From positions 124,001 to 188,000 of the forward strand of contig NZ_OBEJ01000002.1 of the NCBI RefSeq assembly GCF_900215575.1: a stretch of DNA of 64,000 nt, read 5' to 3'. Position numbers and translations under genes: made by a program. The notes under the pieces are model-generated. The model was not told the DNA's origin. It worked only from the letters and a program-made list of their open reading frames with translations, and searched no databases. This document shows, in pieces, positions 1 to 9,130 of this stretch. Source of the DNA: Natronoarchaeum philippinense. Its GTDB lineage: Archaea > Halobacteriota > Halobacteria > Halobacteriales > Natronoarchaeaceae. Within the stretch, counting starts at the first letter, position 1; each line of letters starts with the position of its first letter.

Positions 1-261
1 AGCCAGCTCAGTGGCCTCGCAAGCGCAGTCATCGGACTGTTCATCGCCTATCAGGCCTATCGGGGCTACCGACGCAACGACTCCCGGCCGATGTTGTTTA
101 TCGCAATCGGATTCTTCCTCACGCTCGGCATCCCGCTGGCGCTGTTTCCGGCCCAACTCGTGCTTTCGACCGCCGGACGCACTATCGCGCTCGTTATCCA
201 GCAGTGCAGCCAGCTTGCCGGGCTGTTGACGATCCTCTACGCGCTCCGGATGGAGCCCTGA
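1..261 (+). CDS. Membrane protein, 3' end only
   Basis: The window opens inside this gene; 86 codons remain before TGA. The visible part has hydrophobic stretches at about residues 5-17 and 31-50 and a third near the end, joined by a short basic loop (YRGYRRNDSRP), so it is a multi-pass membrane protein. Length and pattern resemble small haloarchaeal membrane proteins of the DUF7521 type, often found beside an HTH regulator gene, but the family call is from memory. The start and upstream neighbour lie outside the window. Function unknown. Confidence 0.75.
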   Translation, partial: SQLSGLASAVIGLFIAYQAYRGYRRNDSRPMLFIAIGFFLTLGIPLALFPAQLVLSTAGRTIALVIQQCSQLAGLLTILYALRMEP

Positions 262-262
262 C

Positions 263-1117
263 TCAGGCCGTCAGGCGCTCGTACTCCTCGTCGGTGAGTT
301 CGATCGACGACGCCGCGACGTTCTCTTCGAGATGCTCGATCGAGGACGTGCCAGGAATCGGCAGCATCACGTCGGAGTGTTCGAGCAGCCACGCCAGCCC
401 GATCTGGTAGCGGGAGGCGTCGTGGGCATCGGCGACCTCGTCCAGCACGGCCTCCTTGTCGCCGAGGTCGCCCGCGCCCAGCGGGAACCACGGAATGAAG
501 CCGATGCCGGCGTCCTCGCAGGCGTCGAGCACGGCTTCGGACTCGCGGTTGCCGAGGTTGTACTCGTTTTGGACGGTGACGATGTCGGTGATCTCGCGCG
601 CCGCGTCGAGCTGTTCGGCGTCGACGTTGCTCAGCCCGACGTGACGAATCAGCCCCTCGTCTTGCAACTCAGCCAGCGCCGTCACCGAGTCCTCGAACGG
701 CGTCTCGGGATCGGGACGGTGGAACTGATAGAGGTCGATCGTCTCGACGCCGAGCCGGTCGAGACTCGACAGGGCGGCGTCCCGCAGGTAGTCGGGATCG
801 CCCATCGGCAACCAGTCGCCGTCTCGGTTCCGGAGCAGGCCGCCCTTCGTGGCGACGAGCACGTCGTCGCGGTACTCGGGATCGTCGAGCAGCGCCTCGC
901 GGAGCAGTCGCTCGCTGACGCCGGGGCCGTAGGAGTCGGCGGTGTCGATGAAGTCGACGCCGATATCGACAGCACGTCGGAGCACCGCCTTCGCGTTGTC
1001 TACGTCGTCGGGTTCGCCGATGATCCCTTCGCCCGTGATTCGCATGGCGCCGTAGCCGAGTCGGTGGATCTCGTCGTCGCCGCCAAGCTCGAACGTGTCG
1101 CTCTGGTTTTCGACCAT
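263..1117 (-). CDS. Aldo/keto reductase
   Basis: A 284-residue aldo/keto reductase, probably a cytosolic NAD(P)H-dependent oxidoreductase of aldehydes or ketones. The catalytic tetrad is visible: Asp and Tyr in DTADSYG (about residue 60), Lys in LVATKGG and His in LYQFHRPD. The C-terminal motif IPGTSS, which contacts the cofactor phosphate, is also present. Length is normal for the family. It faces the preceding membrane gene tail to tail with one base between stop codons. Substrate cannot be read from the sequence. Confidence 0.93.
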   Translation of the reverse strand: MVENQSDTFELGGDDEIHRLGYGAMRITGEGIIGEPDDVDNAKAVLRRAVDIGVDFIDTADSYGPGVSERLLREALLDDPEYRDDVLVATKGGLLRNRDGDWLPMGDPDYLRDAALSSLDRLGVETIDLYQFHRPDPETPFEDSVTALAELQDEGLIRHVGLSNVDAEQLDAAREITDIVTVQNEYNLGNRESEAVLDACEDAGIGFIPWFPLGAGDLGDKEAVLDEVADAHDASRYQIGLAWLLEHSDVMLPIPGTSSIEHLEENVAASSIELTDEEYERLTA

Positions 1118-1351
1118 ACTGTGACGGTGGACGCTCTGCCGGTTAGGGCTGAGGGTAGCGGCGTGCGCGACCGGCGGTCGAAGCGGTCGTGGTCACGTTC
1201 GTCGACCCCGTGGTGCTGACGGCGTCACGACGCCGCGGCGAGGGCAGCGTCCTGCAACGGTACGACGCCGAAGTTGGGGACGCGACGGCGTCCCGGCAAC
1301 ATCCTCGTCGGTCGCGGGGTCTTTGAACCGGGAGAGAGTGCCGGTCGTGTA

Positions 1352-3247
1352 GTGAGCACAGACGACTCCAGCGCGTTCGATCGCTACCGTGAGGACGTCG
1401 ACCGGCCACTGGCCCGACTGTTTCGGGAGTACGGCGTCCCGCGGTGGCGGCTGTTGTCGCTGGGGTTGGTAGCGAACGTGATCGCGCAGGCGGCGTCGCT
1501 GGTGCCGCCGGTCGTACTGGGCGCGGCGATCGACTCGCTGTTTCGGGGCGAGGAGGCCTACAGCCTCCTCTTCGTCCCGCAGGCGTGGATTCCAGCCACG
1601 CCGGAGGCCCAGTTCTGGTTCTCGGTGGCGCTGATCGCCGTATCCTTTCTCGCCACGGCGCTTTTCACGTGGATCTACGGCGTCGTCGGCAACGAGTTCG
1701 CCCACGGCGTGATGTACGCCGTCCGGTCTGACAGCTTCGAGAAGCTGCTGGCGCTGGACATGGCCTTCTTCGACGACAAGCAGACCGGCGAGGTGATGGC
1801 GATTCTGAACAACGACGCCTCGAATCTGGAGCGGTTTCTCGACGACGCCTTGATGAACTCGCTGCGCTTGGTCGTGATGGTCGGCGGTATCGCCGCGGTG
1901 CTTTTCGGGCTCCACCGCCAACTCGCGGCGGTCACGCTCGTCGCGGTCCCGCTGATGGTCGGGTTCACGTGGTGGTTCATGCGCGCGATCGCGCCGCGGT
2001 ATCGCCGGCGTCAGGAGTCGGTCGCCGCGTTCAACACCCGGATCGAGAACGGCGTCAGCGGCGTCGAACTCGCCAAGACGACCGCGAGCGAGCCCCACGA
2101 GATCGAGCGGGTCGACGACGCCGCCCACGACCTCTACCGGAAGATTATGTCGGTGTTGCGCCTGAGCTATCTCTACCGGCCGGGGATGGAGCTGCTGGCG
2201 GGCGTCTCGTTCGCGGTGACGTTTCTGGTCGGCGGATACTGGCTGCTGACCGACACGGCGCCGCTGTTTCTCACCGGCGAGTTGCGGGTCGGCACGTTCG
2301 TCACGTTCGTGTTCATGAGCCAGCGGATCGTCGCCCCGCTGGCGGAGGTGTCCGACATCGTCGACCAGACCCAAAACGCCAAGGCTTCCGCAGAGCGCGT
2401 GTTCGGACTCTCGGACATCCCGACTCACGTCGACGACCGAGACGACGCCGTCGAACTGACCGACGCCGACGGCCGCGTCGAGTACGACGACGTGACTTTC
2501 GCCTACGACTCGGCGCTGACCGCCGACGGCGACGAGGAGACGGTGATCGACGGTGTCTCGGTCGACGCCGCCCCCGGCGAGACGGTCGCGCTCGTCGGGC
2601 CGACCGGCGCCGGAAAGTCGACGTTGGTCAAACTGCTCGTCCGGCTCTACGACGTGACCGACGGCGCGGTGCGGGTCGACGGCCGGGACGTGCGCGAGTA
2701 CTCGCTCGCCAGCCTGCGCCGGCAGGTCGGCTACGTCAGCCAGGACACGTTCCTGTTCGACGGCACCATCGCCGAGAACGTCCGCTACGGACGCTTCGAC
2801 GCCGAGTACGACGCCGTCGTCGAGGCGGCGAAAGCGGCGGAGGCCCACGAGTTCATCCAGAGCCTCCCCGACGGCTACGACACCGAGGTCGGCGAGCGCG
2901 GCGTCAAACTCTCGGGCGGCCAGCGCCAGCGCATCGCCCTCGCCCGGGTGTTCCTGCAGGACCCCGCGATGCTCGTCTTGGACGAGGCGACGAGTGCGGT
3001 CGACACCGAGACCGAGCGGCGCATCCAGAGCGCGCTGGATCGGCTCGCGGCCGACCGGACGACGTTCACTGTCGCTCATCGGCTCTCGACGGTGACCGGC
3101 GCTGACACGATCGCAGTGCTGGAGGACGGGCGCGTCGTCGAACGCGGGACGCACGAGGAACTGATACAGGAAAACGGACGCTACGCCCGACTCTGGCGCG
3201 CACAGGTCGGAGACACTGGAACGGTCGAGACTGGCAGTGGCAACTGA
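1352..3247 (+). CDS. ABC exporter, fused membrane and ATPase domains
   Basis: Half-transporter of the multidrug/lipid exporter (ABCB-like) type, 631 residues from the chosen GTG. An N-terminal six-helix membrane domain is followed by the nucleotide-binding domain with Walker A GPTGAGKST, signature LSGGQRQR, Walker B MLVLDEATS and H-loop VAHRLS. It should act as a dimer in the cytoplasmic membrane. The reading frame is open 26 codons further upstream, but that stretch is Arg/Gly-rich and unlike the family, while the GTG opens a typical acidic N-terminus (STDDSSAFDRY). A clear paralogue lies at 45876-47816. Substrate unknown. Confidence 0.93.
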   Translation: MSTDDSSAFDRYREDVDRPLARLFREYGVPRWRLLSLGLVANVIAQAASLVPPVVLGAAIDSLFRGEEAYSLLFVPQAWIPATPEAQFWFSVALIAVSFLATALFTWIYGVVGNEFAHGVMYAVRSDSFEKLLALDMAFFDDKQTGEVMAILNNDASNLERFLDDALMNSLRLVVMVGGIAAVLFGLHRQLAAVTLVAVPLMVGFTWWFMRAIAPRYRRRQESVAAFNTRIENGVSGVELAKTTASEPHEIERVDDAAHDLYRKIMSVLRLSYLYRPGMELLAGVSFAVTFLVGGYWLLTDTAPLFLTGELRVGTFVTFVFMSQRIVAPLAEVSDIVDQTQNAKASAERVFGLSDIPTHVDDRDDAVELTDADGRVEYDDVTFAYDSALTADGDEETVIDGVSVDAAPGETVALVGPTGAGKSTLVKLLVRLYDVTDGAVRVDGRDVREYSLASLRRQVGYVSQDTFLFDGTIAENVRYGRFDAEYDAVVEAAKAAEAHEFIQSLPDGYDTEVGERGVKLSGGQRQRIALARVFLQDPAMLVLDEATSAVDTETERRIQSALDRLAADRTTFTVAHRLSTVTGADTIAVLEDGRVVERGTHEELIQENGRYARLWRAQVGDTGTVETGSGN

Positions 3248-3301
3248 TCGACAGGGTCTGGAAAAACGGCCTGTGGGTCGGGAACGCTCGCTTGGAACCG
3301 G

Positions 3302-4036
3302 TCAGTCTGCACCCGCGGAACCGGCCGAGCCGGCGCTCGAATCGGCGTCGGCGGACGCACGAACGTCCTCGACGAATTCGAGCCAGTTCTCGAAGACGAT
3401 CTTGGCCTCGCAGGCCGCGGCGTAGTTTTCCTCGGTGATGCCGTCGAGCACGCGCTGGATGCGCTCGTCGGGCAGGTCTTTTCCGAGTGTTACGTCACGG
3501 GCGGTTTCGGGGTCGTACTCGGGGTGGAACTGGACGCCGAAGGCCCGGTCCTTGCGGAACGCGTGGATCGAGTAGTCGTTCTCGGCGAGCACGTCGGCTC
3601 CCGGCGGCACCGCGGCGACCTCGTCGGAGTGGGTCGTGAAGGCGGTGAAGCGCTCGTCGATGCCGTCGAACAGCACCGAGTCGCCGCCGTGGCTGATCTC
3701 GCGGTAGCCGATCTCGTACTCGCCCATCGCCGCGACCTCGCCGCCCAGCGCCTCCGCGAGTAGCTGGTGGCCCCAACAGACGCCCAGACAGGGGATCCCG
3801 GCCTCTGCGGCCTCCCGAACCCACGCCTTCGTGGGCTCGATCCACTGTTCGTCCCAGTATACCGACGACCGGGAGCCTGTGACGACGACGCCGTCGAACG
3901 GCTCGGCCGACGGCGGGAGTTCGGACGCGTTGGCGTCGAACTCCGCCAGATCGGCGTCGAGTTCCCGGCGGAAGTTCCGCGGGGTGTGGGCGTCGTCGTG
4001 GGCTGCGTTGAGCACGGCGATTCGCGGTCGACTCAT
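3302..4036 (-). CDS. Type 1 glutamine amidotransferase
   Basis: Class I glutamine amidotransferase domain of 244 residues. The nucleophile elbow CLGVCWGHQ (Cys about 97) and the C-terminal His/Glu pair in QFHPEYDPE complete the triad, so glutaminase activity is likely. It stands alone rather than fused to GMP synthetase or carbamoyl-phosphate synthetase, and no synthase partner is adjacent. The start chosen (MSRPRIAVLN) gives the normal beta-strand opening; the open frame extends ten codons upstream. The C-terminus is an Ala/Gly/Ser/Asp tail. Acceptor substrate unknown. Confidence 0.9.
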   Translation of the reverse strand: MSRPRIAVLNAAHDDAHTPRNFRRELDADLAEFDANASELPPSAEPFDGVVVTGSRSSVYWDEQWIEPTKAWVREAAEAGIPCLGVCWGHQLLAEALGGEVAAMGEYEIGYREISHGGDSVLFDGIDERFTAFTTHSDEVAAVPPGADVLAENDYSIHAFRKDRAFGVQFHPEYDPETARDVTLGKDLPDERIQRVLDGITEENYAAACEAKIVFENWLEFVEDVRASADADSSAGSAGSAGAD

Positions 4037-4171
4037 CGGTGTCAGTGACAAGTAGACCGCGCACAAAAGGGGTTTCGCCGCCCGCGAATGGTGCCTCCAG
4101 CTGTGATCCTCGCTTCGGCGTCGTTCCAGCCACGATCCGCTTTGGCGTCGAGCAGCTTCTCCGGTGCGCGC

Positions 4172-4972
4172 CTACAGGTCCACGTCGCCGTGCTCTTCGA
4201 GGAAGCCGAGCAGCCGGTCGTTGACCGCCGCCGAGTATTCGATGCCGACGAGATGCCCCGCATCGGGTGCGATCTCTAGTTCCGCCTTGGGAAGCCCCTC
4301 GGCCAGCGCTTCGGCGTTCGAGGGCGGGACGACCCGATCCTCGGCGCCGTGGACGACCAGCGTCGGCAGCGTCGTCTCGTACAGCGGCCCCTCGTGCTCG
4401 TAGGTGGCAAAGGCCCGTTCCTGAGCCTCCCAGCCCGCTCGCTCGGCGTCGTCGTCGGCGCGCCACTCGGCGATCCGGTCGAGCGCCTCTGGATGACTCT
4501 CACGGAAATCAGCAGAAAACACCGGTTCCAGCGACGACCGAAGCGCCCGCTCGTCGTCCGGCGGCGCGAACATCGAAGTTCGGGGTTCGGCAGGAAGGTC
4601 GGCGTCGGGCCCGCCCGAACTGGTGCCAAGCAGCGTCAGCGTCTTCGCGCGACCGTACCGGCGAGCGTGTTCGAGGGCGACCATCCCGCCGAGGCCACAG
4701 CCGACGAGATGGGCAGTCCGCGCACCGGCGTCCGACAGCACCGCCTCCAGATCGGCCGCAAGCTGGGCAACGTCGTAGGGGCCTTCCGGGGTATCGGACT
4801 GCCCGGTTCCTCGCAGGTCCCAGACGAGCGTCTCGAAGGGGCCCGCCAGCGCGTCGTACTGCCAGCCCCACTGCCAAGCGCCGTAGCCCAGATCGTCGAT
4901 GAACGCGACGGTCTCGCCGTCGCCCTCGCACTCGTAGTACAGCGAGACGCCGTTTCGCGTGGTCGTCGGCAT
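4172..4972 (-). CDS. Alpha/beta hydrolase fold protein lacking the nucleophile Ser
   Basis: 266 residues of alpha/beta hydrolase fold, nearest in style to 3-oxoadipate enol-lactonase-like proteins. The oxyanion-side strand, the acid Asp in VVHGAEDRVVPP and the His in DAGHLVG near residue 245 are in place. At the nucleophile elbow the usual GHSLGG reads GCGLGG (residues 91-96), so Gly93 sits where Ser is expected and Cys92 precedes it. Either a displaced Cys is used or the protein is not a classical hydrolase. Surrounding frame is intact, so this is not simple decay. Confidence 0.85.
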   Translation of the reverse strand: MPTTTRNGVSLYYECEGDGETVAFIDDLGYGAWQWGWQYDALAGPFETLVWDLRGTGQSDTPEGPYDVAQLAADLEAVLSDAGARTAHLVGCGLGGMVALEHARRYGRAKTLTLLGTSSGGPDADLPAEPRTSMFAPPDDERALRSSLEPVFSADFRESHPEALDRIAEWRADDDAERAGWEAQERAFATYEHEGPLYETTLPTLVVHGAEDRVVPPSNAEALAEGLPKAELEIAPDAGHLVGIEYSAAVNDRLLGFLEEHGDVDL

Positions 4973-5092
4973 GGGTTCCGGTCGTGCCCGCGCCGGTTAG
5001 TATCGTTCGGTCCGGCCGGTCGTCGCGCAACTGTTCGGTACGCGGCGTTGGCCGGGCCAACCGTTAAGTGCGATTCTGCCATCGGTTTCGAT

Positions 5093-5371
5093 ATGGTCGA
5101 CCCCGCGGCGCTCCCACAGTGGGTCTACGGGTACGCGGTCGCGTTCGTTCTGGTTCACGGGACAATTCTGTACTATCTCTATCGTTCGAGTGGCGCTTCG
5201 AGTTCCGACACATCGTCCGACCCTGTCGAGACCGTGACGGTCGTGTGCGACCACTGCGGCGCCGAAAACGAGGTCGGCTACCGCTACTGCCGGAACTGCG
5301 TGCAGGAGCTCTCCGAGACGGACGGCACGGGTGACGCCGAGCAACTGGCAGACACCCGCGAAAGCCTCTGA
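5093..5371 (+). CDS. Small membrane-anchored zinc-ribbon protein
   Basis: 92 residues. One membrane helix lies near the N-terminus (VYGYAVAFVLVHGTILYYLY), followed by a Ser/Asp linker and a C-terminal zinc ribbon with two CxxC knuckles (VVCDHCGAEN and YCRNCVQ). The ribbon should face the cytoplasm, but no partner is evident. The ATG is preceded by the TATA-like CGTTAAGTG at about -30, supporting a leaderless start. This layout occurs in several haloarchaeal DUF families; no function is known. Confidence 0.82.
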   Translation: MVDPAALPQWVYGYAVAFVLVHGTILYYLYRSSGASSSDTSSDPVETVTVVCDHCGAENEVGYRYCRNCVQELSETDGTGDAEQLADTRESL

Positions 5372-5430
5372 GCGTCTCTCGAGGTGCCGCGATAGTAAAC
5401 GTCAACCGTCGTCACGCCGTAGGAAAACCG

Positions 5431-6345
5431 ATGGCTGACTGGGACAGCGACGACCACCGGGACGACGACGGTGACTGGGGCCAACGAGACGGCGACGGCC
5501 GGGCGCAGAGCGACGGCGGCGATTGGGACACCGGCACCGATCCACAGCCTCGGGGAGCGTCGCCGGACGCCGCCGGTGGTTCCGGCGATACCGATGCGAC
5601 GGCGACGCTCGGCAGCGTGCTCAAGATGTCGGGCATCTCGCTCGGTCTCGTCGGCATCGCGCTGGTCGTGAGCAACGCCGCGTTCCTGCTCGTCGCCGTG
5701 CTCGCAACGGCGGTCGGCGTCAACGTGCTCGACGACCTCGCGCTCCAACTCGTCCTCAGCACCGTGTTGCTACAGGGCATCGGCTTCGGTACCGCCGCGC
5801 TGGTGTATCTCCGGTACAACGATCTCGGCTTCGAGTACGTCCGCGCGCGGATGCCGACGTGGAACGACATCAAGTGGACGATCGGGGCGTTCGTCGCCGG
5901 CTACGGGTTGCTGATCGCCGGGAGTCTCCTCCTCACGGCACTTGGTATCTCCAGCGAGGGCCACTCGATCGCCGAAACAGCCTCCGGAAACCCCGAGATC
6001 CTGCTGGTGTTGATCCCCCTGTCCTTTCTGCTCGTCGGGCCGGGCGAAGAACTGCTGTTCCGCGGCGTCATCCAGAACGCCTTCGTCGATCGCGTCGGCG
6101 TCGGCGGCGGCATCGTCGCCTCCAGCGCGATTTTCGTCTCGATCCATCTGCCGAACTACGGCTGGACTGACGGGCTCCCGACGCTCGGCGTACTCTTTGT
6201 CGTCACGATGGTCTGGGGGTACGTCTACGAGCGCACGGACAGCCTGTTCGTCCCGGCGATGGCCCACGGCGCGTTTAATGCGGTGCAGTTTGCCGCACTG
6301 TACGCCAGTATGACCTCGGGTGCGGCGACCGGCTTGCTGTGGTGA
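5431..6345 (+). CDS. CPBP family intramembrane glutamic protease
   Basis: 304-residue membrane protein of the CAAX protease/bacteriocin-processing (Abi) family. An acidic, Asp/Gly-rich cytosolic N-terminus of about 60 residues precedes several membrane helices. Catalytic motif 1 is EELLFRG near residue 206, motif 2 contains the His of SIHLPNYG, and motif 3 is AHGAFNAVQF. All key residues are present, so it is probably an active protease or prenyl-protein peptidase; substrate unknown. The small gene 6407-6580 converges on it from the other strand. Confidence 0.92.
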   Translation: MADWDSDDHRDDDGDWGQRDGDGRAQSDGGDWDTGTDPQPRGASPDAAGGSGDTDATATLGSVLKMSGISLGLVGIALVVSNAAFLLVAVLATAVGVNVLDDLALQLVLSTVLLQGIGFGTAALVYLRYNDLGFEYVRARMPTWNDIKWTIGAFVAGYGLLIAGSLLLTALGISSEGHSIAETASGNPEILLVLIPLSFLLVGPGEELLFRGVIQNAFVDRVGVGGGIVASSAIFVSIHLPNYGWTDGLPTLGVLFVVTMVWGYVYERTDSLFVPAMAHGAFNAVQFAALYASMTSGAATGLLW

Positions 6346-6406
6346 CGCCGCCGCTCGTCGAAAGCGCATCTTTGAAAATCATCTCGCGGTCGCCGCCCTG
6401 TGCGTG

Positions 6407-6580
6407 CTACTGCTCCGGCGTCTCGTCGCCGCTGCGAAGTTTGTCGAGCAGCCACAGCGCGATCAGAAACGGCGCGATCGGCAGCATCAGGAGCAGCGTT
6501 CCCGTAGCGACCAGCAGCCCGATCGCGCTCATTTCGGCGTTCGTCCCCGCCGGGTTCGGTTGGGTCGCTGAACGAGTCAT
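6407..6580 (-). CDS. Small single-helix membrane protein
   Basis: A 57-residue reading frame. An Asn/Pro/Thr-rich N-terminus leads into one long hydrophobic helix (MSAIGLLVATGTLLLMLPIA onward, residues 17-45) and ends in a short charged tail. Codon use matches the neighbours, and similar tiny membrane proteins (DUF7535-like) are common in haloarchaea; that family assignment is from memory. Function unknown. It shares the minus strand with carS but is separated from it by 78 bases. Confidence 0.7.
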   Translation of the reverse strand: MTRSATQPNPAGTNAEMSAIGLLVATGTLLLMLPIAPFLIALWLLDKLRSGDETPEQ

Positions 6581-6658
6581 ACAGTCGAAACTAGCCGGCG
6601 ATCGATCAAGAATGTTCTCCCGAACTGTGCCCCGACGGCAGGTTCGCTCGCGGTGCGG

Positions 6659-7204
6659 TCACCAAGGCTCGTCTTTGAGTCCGAGCGCGTAGGCGATGCC
6701 GTTTGTCAGCAGATGCAGTGCCGGCGTCAAGACGACGACGACGGCGAGCACCGGCAGCGTGAACACGTCGGTGAACCAGTCGAACGCGACGATTGCGGTC
6801 AGCCCCAGCGAAACGATGACGAAATCGAGCTGGTCGACGCCCGGAAAGGCGGCACCGCGCTCCCGTCCGGTCCGGCGCTTGAGGAACGAGGCGAGAATAT
6901 CTCCGAGCATCGCGCCGAAGGCCAGCGAGACCATCACCGCCGCGGGAAACGTCGGGACGCCGATGCCCAGCGCGTCTTCGGCGCCGGGCGCGAGCGCGTT
7001 CAACAGCGCCGCGAGCGCGACGCCGACCAGCGTTCCGACCGCGGTACCGCGCCACGTCTTGCCGTCGCCGAGCACCCGCCGACCACCCCACGTCCGACCG
7101 CCGTCGATCGGCGCGCCGCCGCCCGCGAGGACTGCGGCGTTGTTCGGGACGTACGCCGGGAGCATCGCCCAGACGGCGACGACCACGGCTTCGATAACGC
7201 TCAT
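6659..7204 (-). CDS. carS: CDP-archaeol synthase
   Basis: 181-residue integral membrane enzyme that transfers CMP from CTP to unsaturated archaetidic acid, giving CDP-archaeol for polar lipid synthesis. The family marker is visible: the segment around residues 15-45 ([14 protein letters not shown] ... [20 protein letters not shown]), then Asp-bearing [21 protein letters not shown] and PGVDQLDFV. The start [13 protein letters not shown] matches family length; the frame is open upstream but not plausible as protein. Confidence 0.93.
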   Translation of the reverse strand: MSVIEAVVVAVWAMLPAYVPNNAAVLAGGGAPIDGGRTWGGRRVLGDGKTWRGTAVGTLVGVALAALLNALAPGAEDALGIGVPTFPAAVMVSLAFGAMLGDILASFLKRRTGRERGAAFPGVDQLDFVIVSLGLTAIVAFDWFTDVFTLPVLAVVVVLTPALHLLTNGIAYALGLKDEPW

Positions 7205-7322
7205 AACCGGGACCAGTCGCGCCCGCGATAAAAACGCTCCCGATTTCGACGCGGCGATGCCACTGCGCGCCGGTGAATCAGGTCCCGCACGTATCACGCG
7301 TGGAATTCTCTAGCAATCAAAC

Positions 7323-7329
7323 GTTACAA
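7323..7329 (+). promoter_or_regulatory. TATA-like box of proline dehydrogenase gene
   Basis: GTTACAA lies about 24 bases before the ATG at 7353, within an AT-richer patch that starts near 7307. This fits leaderless transcription of the gene. Confidence 0.45.
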
Positions 7330-7352
7330 ACTCTCGGCACGAAGTCGGCGTC

Positions 7353-8189
7353 ATGCTGCCACCGATCGCCGACAACTTCGTCGCGGGCGAGACCGCGCCG
7401 GAGGCGATCGCCCACGCACGCGACCTCGACGGTCGTGGCGTCGGGACGATCCTGAACCTGCTTGGCGAACACTACGAGCGACCCGGCCCGGCCGCCGAGG
7501 ACCGGGACGCGTACGTCCGCTTGATCGACGACATCGCAGACGCCGGGATCGACGCCTGCGTCTCGGTCAAACCCTCCCAGATCGGCTTAGACATCGGCGA
7601 GTCGACGTTCCGGTCGAATCTAGAGGTGATCGCCGAGCGCGCCGACGAGCGCGACGCGTTCGTCTGGATCGACATGGAAGACCACGAGACGACCGACGCG
7701 ACGCTCGACGCCTTCGAGGAGCTGGCCCGGGCCCACGAGTGGTCCGTCGGCGTCTGCCTGCAGGCCAACCTCAAGCGCACGCGCAAGGACCTCGACCGCC
7801 TGATCGACGTACCCGGAAAATTCCGACTGGTCAAAGGCGCCTACGACGAACCGGACGACCTCTCGTACACGCGCAAACCGCGGGTGAACGAGGAGTACCG
7901 CGAACTGCTTCGGTACGCCTTCGAGCACCGCGACCGCGGCGTCGCCGTCGGAAGCCACGATCCGGTGATGATCGAACACGCCGCCGATCTCGCCGCCGAG
8001 CACGGCACCGATTTCGAGATCCAGATGCTGATGGGCGTCCGCGAGTCGGCCCAGTACGATCTGGCCGCCGACTACGACGTCTACCAGTACGTCCCCTACG
8101 GGAACCGCTGGCTGTCGTACTTCTATCGCCGGGTCGCCGAGCGCCGGGCGAACGCGCTGTTCGCGCTGCGGGCTGCTATCGGGCGGTGA
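7353..8189 (+). CDS. Proline dehydrogenase
   Basis: 278-residue monofunctional FAD-dependent proline dehydrogenase, oxidising proline to pyrroline-5-carboxylate. The beta/alpha barrel motifs are present: VSVKPSQIGLDIGE, CLQANLKRTRKDLDRL, LVKGAYDEP, VGSHDP and the C-terminal YVPYGNRWLSYFYRR. The Arg pair near the C-terminus binds the proline carboxylate in the family. No pyrroline-5-carboxylate dehydrogenase gene is adjacent. Confidence 0.93.
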   Translation: MLPPIADNFVAGETAPEAIAHARDLDGRGVGTILNLLGEHYERPGPAAEDRDAYVRLIDDIADAGIDACVSVKPSQIGLDIGESTFRSNLEVIAERADERDAFVWIDMEDHETTDATLDAFEELARAHEWSVGVCLQANLKRTRKDLDRLIDVPGKFRLVKGAYDEPDDLSYTRKPRVNEEYRELLRYAFEHRDRGVAVGSHDPVMIEHAADLAAEHGTDFEIQMLMGVRESAQYDLAADYDVYQYVPYGNRWLSYFYRRVAERRANALFALRAAIGR

Positions 8190-8299
8190 CGCCGCCGTAC
8201 GCACGTCCGACGGCGATCGGTCGCGGCTGGAGTACCGTCGTGTCGTCACGCCGCCGACAATAACAGCGCTGATTAGGCAGGGTGCCAAAGGGAGTGGCA

Positions 8300-9022
8300 A
8301 TGGCAACGTGGAAGCGGGACTTCGGGAGCGGTCTTGTCGTCCTCGTCCCGATCATCGTCACCCTCTGGGTCCTCGTCTGGCTGTTCAACTTCATCGCGGG
8401 CGCGCCGCTGGTCAACCAGATCAATCAGGAGTTGCTCGTCGATCTCGGTTTCGAGGGGATCAGCACCAGCGCGGTCAGCGCCGTGCGCGTGCTCGTGACG
8501 CTCGTCGTCTTCGTCACGCTCGTGTTCGCGGTCGGCTACCTGATGCGAACCGCGCTCGGCAACGTTCTCGAAGACCGGATCGACGACCTGATCAACCGCC
8601 TGCCGGGACTCCGCGTCGTCTATAACGCCTCGAAGATGGCCGCCGAAACCGCCCTCGGCGGAACCGAAGCGCTCCAGACGCCCGTCAAAGTCGAGGTCTG
8701 GGACGGCGTCCGCATGACGGCGTTCAAGACGGGCAAGCGCACCGACGACGGCCGCGAGCTGCTCTTTATGCCGACCGCGCCGAACATCACGACCGGGTTC
8801 GTGATCGAGGTCGAACCAGAAGACATCCAAGAGATCGACGAGCGCGTCGAGGACTCGCTGACCCGCCTGTTGAGCGCCGGCTTCGGCGACGCCAACAACC
8901 AGAGCGGCGGCCTCCACGGCGTCCCGATCGACGTGCACGAGTCCGACACGGGTCGTCTCGCCGGCTCTGATGCGGATCGGAGCAACGCGGACGGCCGGGC
9001 CGACGCTGGTGCTGACGAGTAG
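8300..9022 (+). CDS. DUF502 family membrane protein
   Basis: 240 residues. Two membrane helices (VVLVPIIVTLWVLVWLFN and VLVTLVVFVTLVFAVGYLM) are followed by a soluble domain with the family motif NRLPGLRVVYNASKMA. The ATG at 8300 gives the usual start MATWKRDFGSG; a GTG six codons upstream is also in frame. The last 35 residues are low-complexity Asp/Ala. Function of the family is not established. Confidence 0.9.
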   Translation: MATWKRDFGSGLVVLVPIIVTLWVLVWLFNFIAGAPLVNQINQELLVDLGFEGISTSAVSAVRVLVTLVVFVTLVFAVGYLMRTALGNVLEDRIDDLINRLPGLRVVYNASKMAAETALGGTEALQTPVKVEVWDGVRMTAFKTGKRTDDGRELLFMPTAPNITTGFVIEVEPEDIQEIDERVEDSLTRLLSAGFGDANNQSGGLHGVPIDVHESDTGRLAGSDADRSNADGRADAGADE

Positions 9023-9130
9023 ACTCGTCACTCACCGATTCGGCGCTGCCCTCGCGAGGATACGGACAAACAGGCGTCGCTGGCTGCCGGATTTCGTCCG
9101 AAAATCAGCGCCGCCGAGTCGCAACCGTAG

